Source of the DNA: Faecalispora jeddahensis
Lineage (GTDB): Bacteria > Bacillota > Clostridia > Oscillospirales > Acutalibacteraceae
Direction: 5' to 3'
Assembly: GCF_000577335.1 (NCBI RefSeq)
Contig: NZ_CBYL010000037.1
Span: 1-35,424 of the forward strand
Length of the DNA: 35,424 nt
In this document: piece by piece, positions 1-7,660 of the stretch
Layout of the letters: each line of letters opens with the position of its first letter
Position numbering within the stretch: position 1 is the stretch's first letter
The notes under the pieces: model-generated
What the model saw: the letters and a program-made list of their open reading frames with translations, nothing else
Databases searched by the model: none
What the model was told of the DNA's origin: nothing
Translations under genes and position numbers: made by a program

Positions 1-1
1 C

Positions 2-559
2 GGACTTTTAGAATTGTTGTATTCCGGTACGATTTCAATAAACGAAGAAAAGAAAATTGTTGTCCTAAAGGAACTGGATCGCAGTCAAGCCCATCTGGAG
101 TCGCTTTACGCCATCTTAACGAACCGCAAGCCCCTGAAGGTATATGACCTTGCGGTCAAATATGTCTTTTCGTCCCATAGGCTCCCGGATGAATTTCTGC
201 GCGCGCTCTGCCTGCCGATGGTGGAACAGCAGGTCGTTTCCCCCGAAATCGGTGGACTGTTTCACAACAGGCCCGTCTATGTGCCGAATCAGGAGGCGGT
301 AAGGAAAACCGTTGAGAAAATCCGTGCAGAGTTTCTGGAGGGCGGCCCGATAGATGACGAAACACTTGTGCTTGGCGCATTACTGCAGAAAAGCGGTCTG
401 ATTAAAAACTATTTTTCAAAATATGAGTCGGACACCCTGAACCGCCGCATAGAAGAGATCAAAAAAAGTGAAGCCGGCTCTATGATCAAGAAAATGATCG
501 ATTACGTTGACACGCTGATCGCGGTAATGGCCTCTGTCGGCAGCAGCGCCGGTTCGTAA
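2..559 (+). CDS. GPP34-family (GOLPH3-like) protein, 5' truncated by window edge
   Basis: The frame is already open at the first bases (G-L-L-E-L-L-Y-S-G-T before the first possible TTG start at 14), so the N-terminus lies outside the window. The visible part resembles the GPP34 fold. It opens with a helix ending in a SG-x-I-x-x-N-E-E-K-K-I-V-V strand, has a central PVYVPN segment, and ends with a D-D-E-T-L-V-L-G-A-L-L-x-K-S-G-L-I-K-N-Y-F helix. In eukaryotes this family binds phosphoinositides at the Golgi; the bacterial role is unknown and no enzymatic residues are evident. The MerR-type gene starts 17 bases after its stop, so the two are probably cotranscribed. The family call comes from pattern recognition of the C-terminal helix motif. 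Confidence 0.65.
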   Translation, partial: GLLELLYSGTISINEEKKIVVLKELDRSQAHLESLYAILTNRKPLKVYDLAVKYVFSSHRLPDEFLRALCLPMVEQQVVSPEIGGLFHNRPVYVPNQEAVRKTVEKIRAEFLEGGPIDDETLVLGALLQKSGLIKNYFSKYESDTLNRRIEEIKKSEAGSMIKKMIDYVDTLIAVMASVGSSAGS

Positions 560-576
560 CAGGGAGGTGACCGCTC

Positions 577-837
577 TTGTCAAGGCAAAGAAAGCTGGAT
601 GTAATACAGGCCGCGGAATATGTCACCATCGGGGAATTGGTCAGGCTGACAGGCGCAAGATACAGCACCCTGAAATACTACACTGAGGAAGGCATGCTGC
701 CCTTCGAGCAGGAGGAAGAAAATCTGACGCGCCGATACAAGCGAACCAAAGCCATAGGACGTATTCAATGGATCAAGCAGATGAAGGACGACGGCCTCTC
801 CATTTCTCAAATCAAAAAAGCCCTTGAGGCCGAATAG
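577..837 (+). CDS. Small MerR-family transcriptional regulator
   Basis: This 86-residue protein starts at TTG 577, chosen because GGGAGGTGA sits at the right distance upstream. Residues 16-60 form a MerR winged-helix DNA-binding domain: YVTIGELVRLTGARYSTLKYY resembles the MerR start I-G-E-x-A-x-x-T-G-V-x-x-x-T-L-R-Y-Y, followed by G-M-L-P and a basic wing (R-R-Y-K-R). There is no long C-terminal effector domain and no metal-binding cysteine, so the ligand cannot be guessed. It follows the GPP34-like gene closely and may regulate it. A weak hairpin overlaps its stop codon (838-861), but without a U-tract. Confidence 0.8.
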   Translation: MSRQRKLDVIQAAEYVTIGELVRLTGARYSTLKYYTEEGMLPFEQEEENLTRRYKRTKAIGRIQWIKQMKDDGLSISQIKKALEAE

Positions 838-974
838 AGGATCGCATGGTTCCATGATCCTGCCGGATTTTGAGCGGAGGAAGAACTCTTCTGTCTCAAT
901 GACTGCTTTCCCTCCCTGGCGGCAGCTTTTCACAAAGAAGCGTTTTCTGCATTAGCACTGCTTTCAATGATCCT

Positions 975-1028
975 AAAAAACAGATCGGCCCTTGTCACCA
1001 CGCTTACAGCGAGGCAGCAAGGGCCGAT
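975..1028 (-). terminator. Rho-independent terminator for dps, probably bidirectional
   Basis: Arms ATCGGCCCTTG (984-994) and CAAGGGCCGAT (1018-1028) pair perfectly. On the minus strand a T6 tract (plus-strand A975-980) follows, as expected just after the dps stop. On the plus strand a short T tract (1028-1032) follows, so it may also end the GPP34/MerR transcript. Confidence 0.8.
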
Positions 1029-1053
1029 TTTTCAGTACGTTACTGCGATGGGG

Positions 1054-1488
1054 TTATGCCTGATAGGCACGCAGCATCCAAAGCAGTTTTTCGTAATGCT
1101 CCAGATATCCATTGAAAAGGTCTGCAGTGACAGAATCCTTCTCTTCTTCCGCTAAAGCAACGAGTTCTTTTGTATCCCGTACCCAGTACTCAACATCGGT
1201 GCAAAGCTGATGGATCGATTCTTCGGAAGTAATCGGTGCGCTGTTCAGTTCTTTGATCGTAGCAATGTCAAGAGCCTGCTTCAAGTTCGCGATCGGCGCC
1301 TGACCCAAAGCCAGCAGGCGTTCCGCAACTTCGTCGATGACATCTGCGGTATGGTCGTACAATTCTTCAAATTTTGCATGCAGCGTAAAAAACGCACTTC
1401 CCTGCACATACCAATGCAGATTATGCAGCTTAATAAACGCAACTTCCTGATTGGCCAAATAAAGGTTCATTTTCTCTGTTAAGCTCAT
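1054..1488 (-). CDS. dps: Dps-family ferritin-like DNA/iron-storage protein
   Basis: Dps proteins form a 12-subunit shell that oxidises Fe(II) with peroxide, stores iron and can protect DNA. The start is ATG 1488, with GGAAGAG five bases upstream; a longer reading from 1518 would add ten residues without a better ribosome site. The 144-residue product has the inter-subunit ferroxidase pattern. H25 (L-H-W-Y), H37 and D52-x3-E56 have exactly the spacing of the known Listeria Dps ligands (H31, H43, D58, E62); the extra acidic ligand is E41 here. No long lysine-rich N-terminal tail is present, so DNA binding is uncertain. It is transcribed alone, ends at the 975-1028 terminator and lies divergent from the phosphate transporter. 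It fits oxygen and peroxide defence in an anaerobe. Confidence 0.93.
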   Translation of the reverse strand: MSLTEKMNLYLANQEVAFIKLHNLHWYVQGSAFFTLHAKFEELYDHTADVIDEVAERLLALGQAPIANLKQALDIATIKELNSAPITSEESIHQLCTDVEYWVRDTKELVALAEEEKDSVTADLFNGYLEHYEKLLWMLRAYQA

Positions 1489-1669
1489 TGATTCTCTTCC
1501 TTTCATTTTAAACTTCAAATATCAGGTAACATCCATAATATTCAAGAAAAGCATACCATATTTTTCAACTTAAGTCCATTCGTTTTCGAAACTTTTCATC
1601 TGCAATAAAAAGCTCCCGGAGTAATTGTTTGATTTCGGCCTTGATTTAAATACAAGTTATTATTTCGCT

Positions 1670-1728
1670 TATAGATATAAATTATTATTTAATCATTTTT
1701 AATGATTAAATAATAATTTATATCTATA
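1670..1728. repeat. Perfect 28-bp AT-only-like inverted repeat with 3-nt loop
   Basis: Bases 1670-1697 and 1701-1728 are exact reverse complements around a TTT centre; nearly every base is A or T. It sits in the 607-base spacer between dps and pit, about 180 bases upstream of dps and 370 upstream of pit. It is not followed by a G+C stem, so it is not a normal terminator. It could extrude as a cruciform or be a regulator or nucleoid-protein site. The rest of 1519-2095 is very AT-rich and holds the promoters of both flanking genes; I see no other gene in it. Confidence 0.85.
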
Positions 1729-1972
1729 TTTATATTTCATATCATTATAATTTTTTCTATCACTTCTGCCGATGAAAGTTTTTATTTATGCTGACACACT
1801 TTTAAAAACTATTTAATGATTTACTATAAAAATCATATTAAAGAGCCCTGATTTTCCTTGTGATTCTATACATTTTTATCTTTGCCGTTTCTTCGGTTTT
1901 TGATTTTTGGGGAAAACTATTGTGAACATTTACGTCTTTTTTCCCTGAAAATTGCGCGATCATTGATATAGT

Positions 1973-2032
1973 TTGAGAACTTTTCTTTTTCCAAATAAAA
2001 TATCTTTCGCTTCTGAGAAGATGTGATATAAT
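1973..2032 (+). promoter_or_regulatory. Candidate promoters of the pit-DUF47 operon
   Basis: Two sigma-A-like candidates overlap. One is TTGAGA (1973-1978), a 17-base spacer, and TAAAAT (1996-2001). The other is an extended -10, TGATATAAT (2024-2032; TATAAT at 2027-2032), with a weak -35. The second lies about 60 bases upstream of the ATG and is the better match. Confidence 0.5.
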
Positions 2033-2095
2033 GAAAACGAACAATTTTAAAAACAGGTTAAAAATTGATTAATTTTTCATGTAAGGGGAGTGTAA

Positions 2096-3148
2096 ATGAC
2101 TGTTTCACTAACAGATTTTATATCGTGGATATCGGCTTACCCCATGCTGGGAATCACTGCGCTGCTTACGACCGGAGTGATTCTTGTAAACGGCTGGACG
2201 GACGCCCCCAACGCGATTGCCACCTGTGTGTCTACCCGCGCCATGGCACCAAGAGCCGCCATTATGATGGCGGCCGTATTCAACTTTTTAGGCGTTTTTG
2301 TTATGACTTCCATCAATGCCAGTGTGGCCGCTACCATTTACAACATGGTCGACTTCAGCGGCAATACGCACGAAGCCCTCGTCGCTCTGTGCGCCGCGTT
2401 GCTGGCGATCGTCATCTGGGCCACCGCCGCCTGGTGGTTTGGAATCCCAACGAGTGAAAGCCACGCGCTGATCGCCGGTCTTTCCGGCGCGGCGATTGCC
2501 CTGCACGGCGGCCTTTCCGGCATCAACGGCGCGGAATGGATCAAGGTCATTTACGGTCTGGTGCTCTCTACCCTGCTGGGGTTTGCCATGGGCTGGGGCA
2601 GTGCCAAGATTACGCAATCCATCTGCTGTAAAATGGACCGCCGGCGTACGACCGCGTTTTTCCAGAAAGCACAGATTGGCGGCGGCGCTGCCATGGCATT
2701 TATGCACGGCGCGCAGGACGGCCAGAAATTCATGGGCGTGTTCATGCTGGGAATGTTCCTGGCCAAGGGTGAAGCAAACGTGCCGAACTTTCAGATTCCC
2801 ATCTGGCTGATGCTGTTCTGTTCCCTGGTGATGGGCCTCGGAACCTCGATCGGCGGCTACCGCATTATCAAGGCCGTCGGCATGGACATGGTGAAGCTGG
2901 AAAAGCACCAGGGCTTTACGGCAGACCTTGCAGCCGCAGCCTGTCTGCTGCTTTCTTCCCTGACAAGCATCCCGGTTTCCACCACACATACCAAAACCAC
3001 CTCCATTATGGGTGTTGGCGCCGCAAAACGTCTTTCTTCCGTTAACTGGGGCATCGTAAACGAAATGGTAATGACCTGGGTACTTACCTTCCCCGGATGC
3101 GGAATTATTGGTTTCCTGATGGCTAAACTGTTTATGACGATCTTTTAA
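2096..3148 (+). CDS. pit: PiT-family inorganic phosphate transporter
   Basis: This is a low-affinity phosphate (metal-phosphate) permease of the PiT/PHO4 family in the cytoplasmic membrane, driven by ion symport. The family signature is present twice, as usual for the inverted-repeat fold: N-G-W-T-D-A-P-N-A-I-A-T near residues 33-44, and S-I-P-V-S-T-T-H-T-K-T-T-S-I-M-G-V-G near 295-312. About ten hydrophobic segments span the 350 residues, the short form common in Firmicutes. The start is ATG 2096 behind AAGGGGAGTG. The DUF47/PhoU-like gene follows 45 bases later, the usual pit partner. No PhoB/PhoR or Pst genes are nearby. Substrate is inferred from family; some members carry sulfate. Confidence 0.93.
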   Translation: MTVSLTDFISWISAYPMLGITALLTTGVILVNGWTDAPNAIATCVSTRAMAPRAAIMMAAVFNFLGVFVMTSINASVAATIYNMVDFSGNTHEALVALCAALLAIVIWATAAWWFGIPTSESHALIAGLSGAAIALHGGLSGINGAEWIKVIYGLVLSTLLGFAMGWGSAKITQSICCKMDRRRTTAFFQKAQIGGGAAMAFMHGAQDGQKFMGVFMLGMFLAKGEANVPNFQIPIWLMLFCSLVMGLGTSIGGYRIIKAVGMDMVKLEKHQGFTADLAAAACLLLSSLTSIPVSTTHTKTTSIMGVGAAKRLSSVNWGIVNEMVMTWVLTFPGCGIIGFLMAKLFMTIF

Positions 3149-3193
3149 ATCCGGCATATGCCGACACCTTGACGAAACAGGAGAATCGAAACT

Positions 3194-3817
3194 ATGGCGA
3201 GAAAAAGTGATCAATATTATTATAGTGTATTGTCTGAGGGCATCGATTACTGCATGCAGGCTGCCGATCTGCTGCTGGAAACACTGAAAAATTACCACCC
3301 GGAAAAGATGGACGCCTGTATTCGGGACATGCATGCCATTGAGCACGCAGCCGATCTGGGCAAGCATGTGATGATGAGCCGCCTTGTCAAGGAATTCATC
3401 ACCCCCATTGAGCGCGAAGATATTATTGAGCTGGCCCAGACGATCGACGACGTGACCGATGAAATCGAGGACGTTGTGCTTCGCCTGTACATGTTCCACA
3501 CCAAAGTCATTCGCCCCGAGGCGCTGCAGTTCGGTTCTATCATCGTTTCCTGCTGTAAAGCCATGAAGTCGATGATGGAGGAGTTTCATAACTTTAACAA
3601 ATCCGGCACCATCCACCAGATGATTATAGACATCAACCGGATGGAGGAGGACGGAGACAAGCTGTACACAGACGCGATTCACGCATTGTACGCCGATCCC
3701 TCCGATCCGATCGAAATCTTCACCTGGACCGAAATCTTCAACCGCTTGGAGCGCTGCTGCGACGCATGTGAGGATGTGGCCAATGTGGTGGAAAGCGTTA
3801 TTATGAAAAACACCTGA
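3194..3817 (+). CDS. DUF47 family PhoU-like protein, PiT partner
   Basis: This 207-residue, all-helical cytosolic protein belongs to the DUF47/PhoU-like family that accompanies PiT transporters and is thought to modulate them. Typical pieces are visible: Y-Y-x-x-L-x-E-G near the start, H-A-A-D near residue 49, repeated acidic helices (E-F-I-T-P-I-E-R-E-D-I-I-E-L-A at about 68-82, then D-D-V-T-D-E-I-E-D), and E-E-D-G-D-K-L-Y near 150. The E-x-x-D and D-x-x-D pairs resemble the metal-binding motifs of PhoU. The start is ATG 3194 with CAGGAG upstream. It is second in the pit operon and ends at a clear terminator. Biochemical function is not established in general. Confidence 0.88.
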   Translation: MARKSDQYYYSVLSEGIDYCMQAADLLLETLKNYHPEKMDACIRDMHAIEHAADLGKHVMMSRLVKEFITPIEREDIIELAQTIDDVTDEIEDVVLRLYMFHTKVIRPEALQFGSIIVSCCKAMKSMMEEFHNFNKSGTIHQMIIDINRMEEDGDKLYTDAIHALYADPSDPIEIFTWTEIFNRLERCCDACEDVANVVESVIMKNT

Positions 3818-3851
3818 TCCCTTTTCAGAAGAAAATCACACATATTTGCGG

Positions 3852-3878
3852 CGGGCAGTGATAAGCTGTCCGTTTTTT
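3852..3878 (+). terminator. Rho-independent terminator of the pit operon
   Basis: CGGGCAG (3852-3858) pairs with CTGTCCG (3866-3872, one G-U) around a 7-base loop and is followed directly by T6. From here to 4183 I see no convincing gene; a 60-codon open frame at 3898-4080 lacks a ribosome site and any recognisable domain. Confidence 0.85.
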
Positions 3879-4183
3879 CATTGAGGTACGGCAAAGCATG
3901 TTCTGCTTGGCTGTGCCTGTTTTTATTTTACGCGGAATGACGATTCTCTCCGCCATTCAATACAAAACCGTGTTTGCTCCGCGCATTTGCAGAATCGGCA
4001 GAGGACATTCCAATGCAACTCAGTGGAACGATCAGGGTCAAATGAATGATCTTCCATACTTTGAAACGTTTTCTGTATGATGGAATCACCTGATTTTCAG
4101 ATACTCTGCCCGAATTCCCGTGTCATTTTTTGAAAGTCTTTCCGGCTTTCGTCAGATTTTCCAAAGACGGTATTCTTTCCCTA

Positions 4184-4200
4184 TATTGGTAGAGCCAATA
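4184..4200. promoter_or_regulatory. Candidate upstream operator O1 for a FadR/GntR-type regulator
   Basis: TATTGG-TAGAG-CCAATA is a dyad with 6-bp perfect arms centred at 4192. The core TGGTAGAGCCA matches the GntR/FadR consensus TNGTNNNACNA at five of six fixed positions. It lies about 112 bases upstream of the predicted lct transcription start. Its left half, TTGGTAG, is repeated exactly in the second site at 4347-4353. Confidence 0.55.
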
Positions 4201-4268
4201 ATCTTTCATTCTTAATGTATATTCTTAACATTTTTAATATAATCAATCGAAATGCACAAATTTTGTTA

Positions 4269-4297
4269 TTGACAAAGCGTTTTTTCCAGAGGATAAT
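4269..4297 (+). promoter_or_regulatory. Sigma-A promoter of the lactate operon
   Basis: Consensus TTGACA (4269-4274), a 17-base spacer, and GATAAT (4292-4297). Transcription should begin near 4304, leaving a roughly 90-base leader before the lctP GTG. It lies between the two candidate operators. Confidence 0.75.
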
Positions 4298-4344
4298 AAG
4301 ACAAAGTGACAGTGCAAGGGGAGTGCTCTGTCATTTCATGCGCA

Positions 4345-4361
4345 ATTTGGTAGTATCAATT
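4345..4361. promoter_or_regulatory. Candidate downstream operator O2 for a FadR/GntR-type regulator
   Basis: The 13-bp core TTGGTAGTATCAA (4347-4359) is a near-palindrome centred at 4353. Its 11-bp heart TGGTAGTATCA matches TNGTNNNACNA at five of six fixed positions. It lies about 40-60 bases downstream of the predicted start site, inside the untranslated leader, 161 bp centre-to-centre from O1. Confidence 0.55.
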
Positions 4362-4395
4362 CAATTATCAAAGGCGCCAATAAGGAGGAGCAATT

Positions 4396-5952
4396 GTGTT
4401 TCTGGAATTTATTCTTGCGCTGCTGCCGATTCTATGGCTTGTTGTATCCTTATGCTACCTGAAAATGCCTGCTTACAAAGCCTGTCCTGTAGCGCTCGTC
4501 ATTACCGTTCTACTGGCACTGTTGTATTGGAAAGCACCCGGAATTGAGGTATTTACCGGCGGATTGGAAGGCGCGACAATGGCACTTTGGCCCATTTCTC
4601 TCGTCATCATCGCCGCGATCTTTACATATAACCTCACCGTGAAAACCGGGGCTATGGCAAAAATTCAAAAAATGCTGACATCCGTTTCAAACGACAAGCG
4701 GGTGCTGGTACTGATCATCGCCTGGGGCTTTGGCGGATTTATGGAAGGAATGGCCGGATTCGGAACCGCCGTTGCCATCCCCGCCAGCATTCTGTGCGGT
4801 CTCGGCTTCAATCCCATTTTCGCCGCTGTTGTCTGTCTGGTGGCAAACGCCACCCCCACGGCATTCGGGTCGATCGGTATTCCCACCGTGACAGCCGCGT
4901 CTGTTTCGGGCCTTGACCCGCAGGCTACGGCAGTCGTGGTATCGCTGCAGCTGTTCCTCATGGTCGTTCTGACCCCGTTCCTGCTGGTCACGATCACCGG
5001 CGGCGGCCTGAAGAGCCTGAAAAGCAGCTGGCACATCGCGCTGATTTCCGGCCTTGGGTTTGCGGCGGTACAGCTTCTCGCGGCCCGCTTCATCGGCGCG
5101 GAACTGCCTGCGGTAACCGGATCGGTCGCAAGCATGCTGCTGACCATCTTTGCGGCAAAGGTCTTTTGTAAGAACACCCCGAAGGAGTATCAGCTTTCTG
5201 AGGAAACCAGCGCCGAGCTGCAGAAGCAGGAGCATCCGGGCCTGCGCGAGGCTGTGATCTCGTGGTCCCCGTTCCTTTTGATCTTTGTCTTTCTGCTCAC
5301 CGTTTCAAAGCTGGTGCCCCCGATTTACAATGTGCTTGCTGCGGTTAAAACCAGCGTTGTCATTTACGCGGGCGCAGGGGCCACGCCTTATACCTTTTCC
5401 TGGCTGACCACCCCCGGCGTTCTGATTTTCATTGCCGCGTTTCTGGGCGGGCTGCTGCAAAAGGCCACCCTTTCTGACATGGCGCAGGTGCTGGTTCAGA
5501 CCCTGAAGCAGATGCTGAAAACCATGATTACGCTGATCACAATTCTGGCCGCTGCGAAGATCATGGGATACAGCGGCATGACCCGCGACATCGCCGCGTT
5601 CCTGGTAGCGGTTACCGGCACGGCTTACCCGCTCGTAGCGCCCCTGATCGGCTCGATCGGCACCTTTGTTACCGGCAGCGCAACCTCCTCCAGCGTGCTG
5701 TTCAGCTCGCTGCAGGCAGAGACCGCCCGTGCCATCGGCCTGCAGGAAATCTGGCTGGTGGCCGCCAACACCATCGGCGCCACGGCCGGCAAAATCATTT
5801 CGCCCCAGAGCATCACGATCGCGGTGGCCTCTACCGGAACCAGCGGAGAGGAAAGCAATATCCTTCGCACCACTCTCAAATATTACCTACTGTACATCGT
5901 GATTTTCGGCCTGATTTCTTATTTTGGGTACAGTCTTCTCTCTTTGGTTTGA
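4396..5952 (+). CDS. lctP: L-lactate permease (LctP family)
   Basis: This is a lactate/glycolate:H+ symporter of the LctP family in the cytoplasmic membrane. The 518-residue product has about 13 hydrophobic segments. The family core is easy to see: W-G-F-G-G-F-M-E-G-M-A-G-F-G-T-A-V-A-I-P near residues 112-131, then A-N-A-T-P-T-A-F-G-S-I-G-I-P-T. Near the end come G-S-I-G-T-F-V-T-G-S-A-T-S-S and the I-S-P-Q-S-I-T-I-A motif. It is somewhat shorter than the 551-residue E. coli LldP. The start is GTG 4396, six bases after AAGGAGGAG. It is the first gene of a five-gene unit and fixes lactate as the likely operon substrate. D versus L specificity cannot be read from sequence. Confidence 0.93.
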   Translation: MFLEFILALLPILWLVVSLCYLKMPAYKACPVALVITVLLALLYWKAPGIEVFTGGLEGATMALWPISLVIIAAIFTYNLTVKTGAMAKIQKMLTSVSNDKRVLVLIIAWGFGGFMEGMAGFGTAVAIPASILCGLGFNPIFAAVVCLVANATPTAFGSIGIPTVTAASVSGLDPQATAVVVSLQLFLMVVLTPFLLVTITGGGLKSLKSSWHIALISGLGFAAVQLLAARFIGAELPAVTGSVASMLLTIFAAKVFCKNTPKEYQLSEETSAELQKQEHPGLREAVISWSPFLLIFVFLLTVSKLVPPIYNVLAAVKTSVVIYAGAGATPYTFSWLTTPGVLIFIAAFLGGLLQKATLSDMAQVLVQTLKQMLKTMITLITILAAAKIMGYSGMTRDIAAFLVAVTGTAYPLVAPLIGSIGTFVTGSATSSSVLFSSLQAETARAIGLQEIWLVAANTIGATAGKIISPQSITIAVASTGTSGEESNILRTTLKYYLLYIVIFGLISYFGYSLLSLV

Positions 5953-6104
5953 AAGCGACACGGCGCTTGTTTCCCGGAACACGGCGCCTGCCTGAACCTC
6001 CCCTTTGGGCAGGGTATTTGCCGGAACTGAAAATCTTAGGAGCAAGCAGCCTCTAGTATGGATTGGATAAATCATTTGTAGTAATTAGGAAAGGAACATG
6101 CAGT

Positions 6105-7526
6105 ATGAGTCAGTACAACAAGGTCACCCCTGAATTGATTGAACAATTCAGGCAGATCGCACCGAACCGTGTTTCCGTCAACGGAGACATCAACGACGAT
6201 TTCACCCATGACGAAATGCCGATTTACGGCAAAGCCTGTCCTGAGGTCGTCATCGAAGCCACCTCCACAGAAGAAGTGGCGGCTGTGATGAAGCTTTGTT
6301 ATGAGAACAGCATTCCCGTCACCCCCAGAGGCGCGGGCACCGGCCTGACCGGCGGCGCGGTTGCGCTTTGCGGCGGCGTTGTTCTCTCCACCACCAAGAT
6401 GAACAAGATTCTGGGCTATGACAAAGAGAACCTGAACGTCCGCGTTCAGTCAGGCGTTCTGCTCAACGATCTGGCGGAGGACGCCATAAAGCAGGGCCTG
6501 CTCTATCCCCCGGATCCGGGTGAGAAATTCGCCACCCTCGGCGGCAACGTCGCCAACAACGCTGGCGGCATGCGCGCCGTGAAATACGGCACCACCCGCG
6601 ACTATGTACGCGCCATGACGGTCGTACTGCCCACCGGCGAAATCGTCCGCCTGGGCGCAAGCGTATCAAAGAGCAGCAGCGGCTACAGCCTGCTGCACCT
6701 GATGATCGGCTCCGAAGGCACGCTCGGTATCATCACTGAGCTGACGCTCAAACTGATCCCCCAGCCGAAAGAAGTCGTCAGCCTGATCGTCCTGTTTGAA
6801 AACCTGGAGGAGTGCATCGCCGCTGTTCCGCAGATCATGCTGGCACACCTGCAGCCCCAGGCGCTGGAATTCATGGAGCGCGAGATCGTCATCTCCTCTG
6901 AGGCTTACCTCGGCAAAAGCGTATTCCCGCAGGAGTTTGAGGGCAGCCAGGTCAACGCCTACCTGCTGATTACCTTTGACGGCGAAAACGCCGATCAGCT
7001 CGACGAGATCATCGAGAAAGCTTCCGAAGTCGTTCTGGAAGCCGGAGCACTGGACGTTCTGGTCGCCGATACCCCGGCGCTGAAAAAGGACGCCTGGGCA
7101 GCCCGCAGCTCGTTCCTTGAGGCAATTGAAGCGCAGACCAAGCTGCTGGATGAATGCGACGTGGTCGTGCCCACCAGCAGAATCGCGGAGTACCTCACCT
7201 ACATCAAATCTATCGAGGCGGATTACGGCTTCGAGATCAAGAGCTTCGGCCACGCAGGCGACGGCAACCTGCACATTTACACCTGCTCCAACGACATGGA
7301 GCTGGAGGACTTCAAGAGCCAGGTGCACGACTTTATGAAGAAAGCCTACGCCAAGGCAACGGAATTCGGCGGTCTCATTTCCGGCGAGCACGGCATCGGC
7401 CATGGCAAGCAGGCTTATCTTTCTGAAATGGCCGGCCCGGTGAACATGCGCCTGATGAAAGAAATCAAATCCGTCTTCGATCCGAAGGCGATTCTGAACC
7501 CCGGAAAAGTCTGCTTAAAGCTGTAA
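6105..7526 (+). CDS. FAD-linked lactate/glycolate dehydrogenase, GlcD/LctD family
   Basis: This flavoprotein would oxidise lactate (or another 2-hydroxy acid) to pyruvate. It has an N-terminal PCMH-type FAD-binding domain, with P-R-G-A-G-T-G-L-T-G-G at about 74-84 and a second loop with P-P-D-P-G-E-K-F-A-T-L-G-G-N. The C-terminal FAD-oxidase domain carries G-H-A-G-D-G-N-L-H (382-390, H383) and S-G-E-H-G-I-G (426-432), the conserved histidine-rich active-site segments of D-lactate dehydrogenases. The 473-residue length is typical. The start is ATG 6105 with AGGAAAGGAA upstream; an earlier TTG at 6063 has no ribosome site. The setting, next to lctP and etfBA, matches the electron-bifurcating LDH/Etf of Acetobacterium woodii and lactate-using butyrate producers. 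There is no cysteine cluster for Fe-S. Confidence 0.88.
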   Translation: MSQYNKVTPELIEQFRQIAPNRVSVNGDINDDFTHDEMPIYGKACPEVVIEATSTEEVAAVMKLCYENSIPVTPRGAGTGLTGGAVALCGGVVLSTTKMNKILGYDKENLNVRVQSGVLLNDLAEDAIKQGLLYPPDPGEKFATLGGNVANNAGGMRAVKYGTTRDYVRAMTVVLPTGEIVRLGASVSKSSSGYSLLHLMIGSEGTLGIITELTLKLIPQPKEVVSLIVLFENLEECIAAVPQIMLAHLQPQALEFMEREIVISSEAYLGKSVFPQEFEGSQVNAYLLITFDGENADQLDEIIEKASEVVLEAGALDVLVADTPALKKDAWAARSSFLEAIEAQTKLLDECDVVVPTSRIAEYLTYIKSIEADYGFEIKSFGHAGDGNLHIYTCSNDMELEDFKSQVHDFMKKAYAKATEFGGLISGEHGIGHGKQAYLSEMAGPVNMRLMKEIKSVFDPKAILNPGKVCLKL

Positions 7527-7557
7527 GAAACAGCTTCCATGAAGAACAAAAAACAGA

Positions 7558-7586
7558 TTTCTTCTCTGCTTTCGGCAGGGAAGAAA
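7558..7586. repeat. Intercistronic hairpin, copy A of a dispersed family
   Basis: TTTCTTCTCTGC (7558-7569) pairs with GCAGGGAAGAAA (7575-7586), one G-U pair, loop TTTCG. It lies between the lactate dehydrogenase and acyl-CoA dehydrogenase genes, has no U-tract, and shares its layout (pyrimidine-rich left arm, TTCG-like apex, purine-rich right arm) with the copies at 8857, 9023, 20658 and 22296. Confidence 0.7.
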
Positions 7587-7660
7587 CAAGAACCTTGATT
7601 CTATTCTTTGATAAAAGAACTGGATCAGAAACCACATTATTTTGAGCGGAGGAAAAAGCA

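Noticed and set aside
838-861. Hairpin overlapping the MerR stop as a terminator
   Set aside because: The stem has a two-base bulge and no U-tract follows; the 975-1028 hairpin is a better end point.
2288-3682. 464-codon minus-strand frame opposite the phosphate transporter genes
   Set aside because: It crosses two well-supported genes on the other strand and has His/Gln-rich antisense composition with no domain.
3898-4080. 60-codon frame after the pit operon
   Set aside because: No ribosome site and no recognisable domain, and it follows directly on a terminator.
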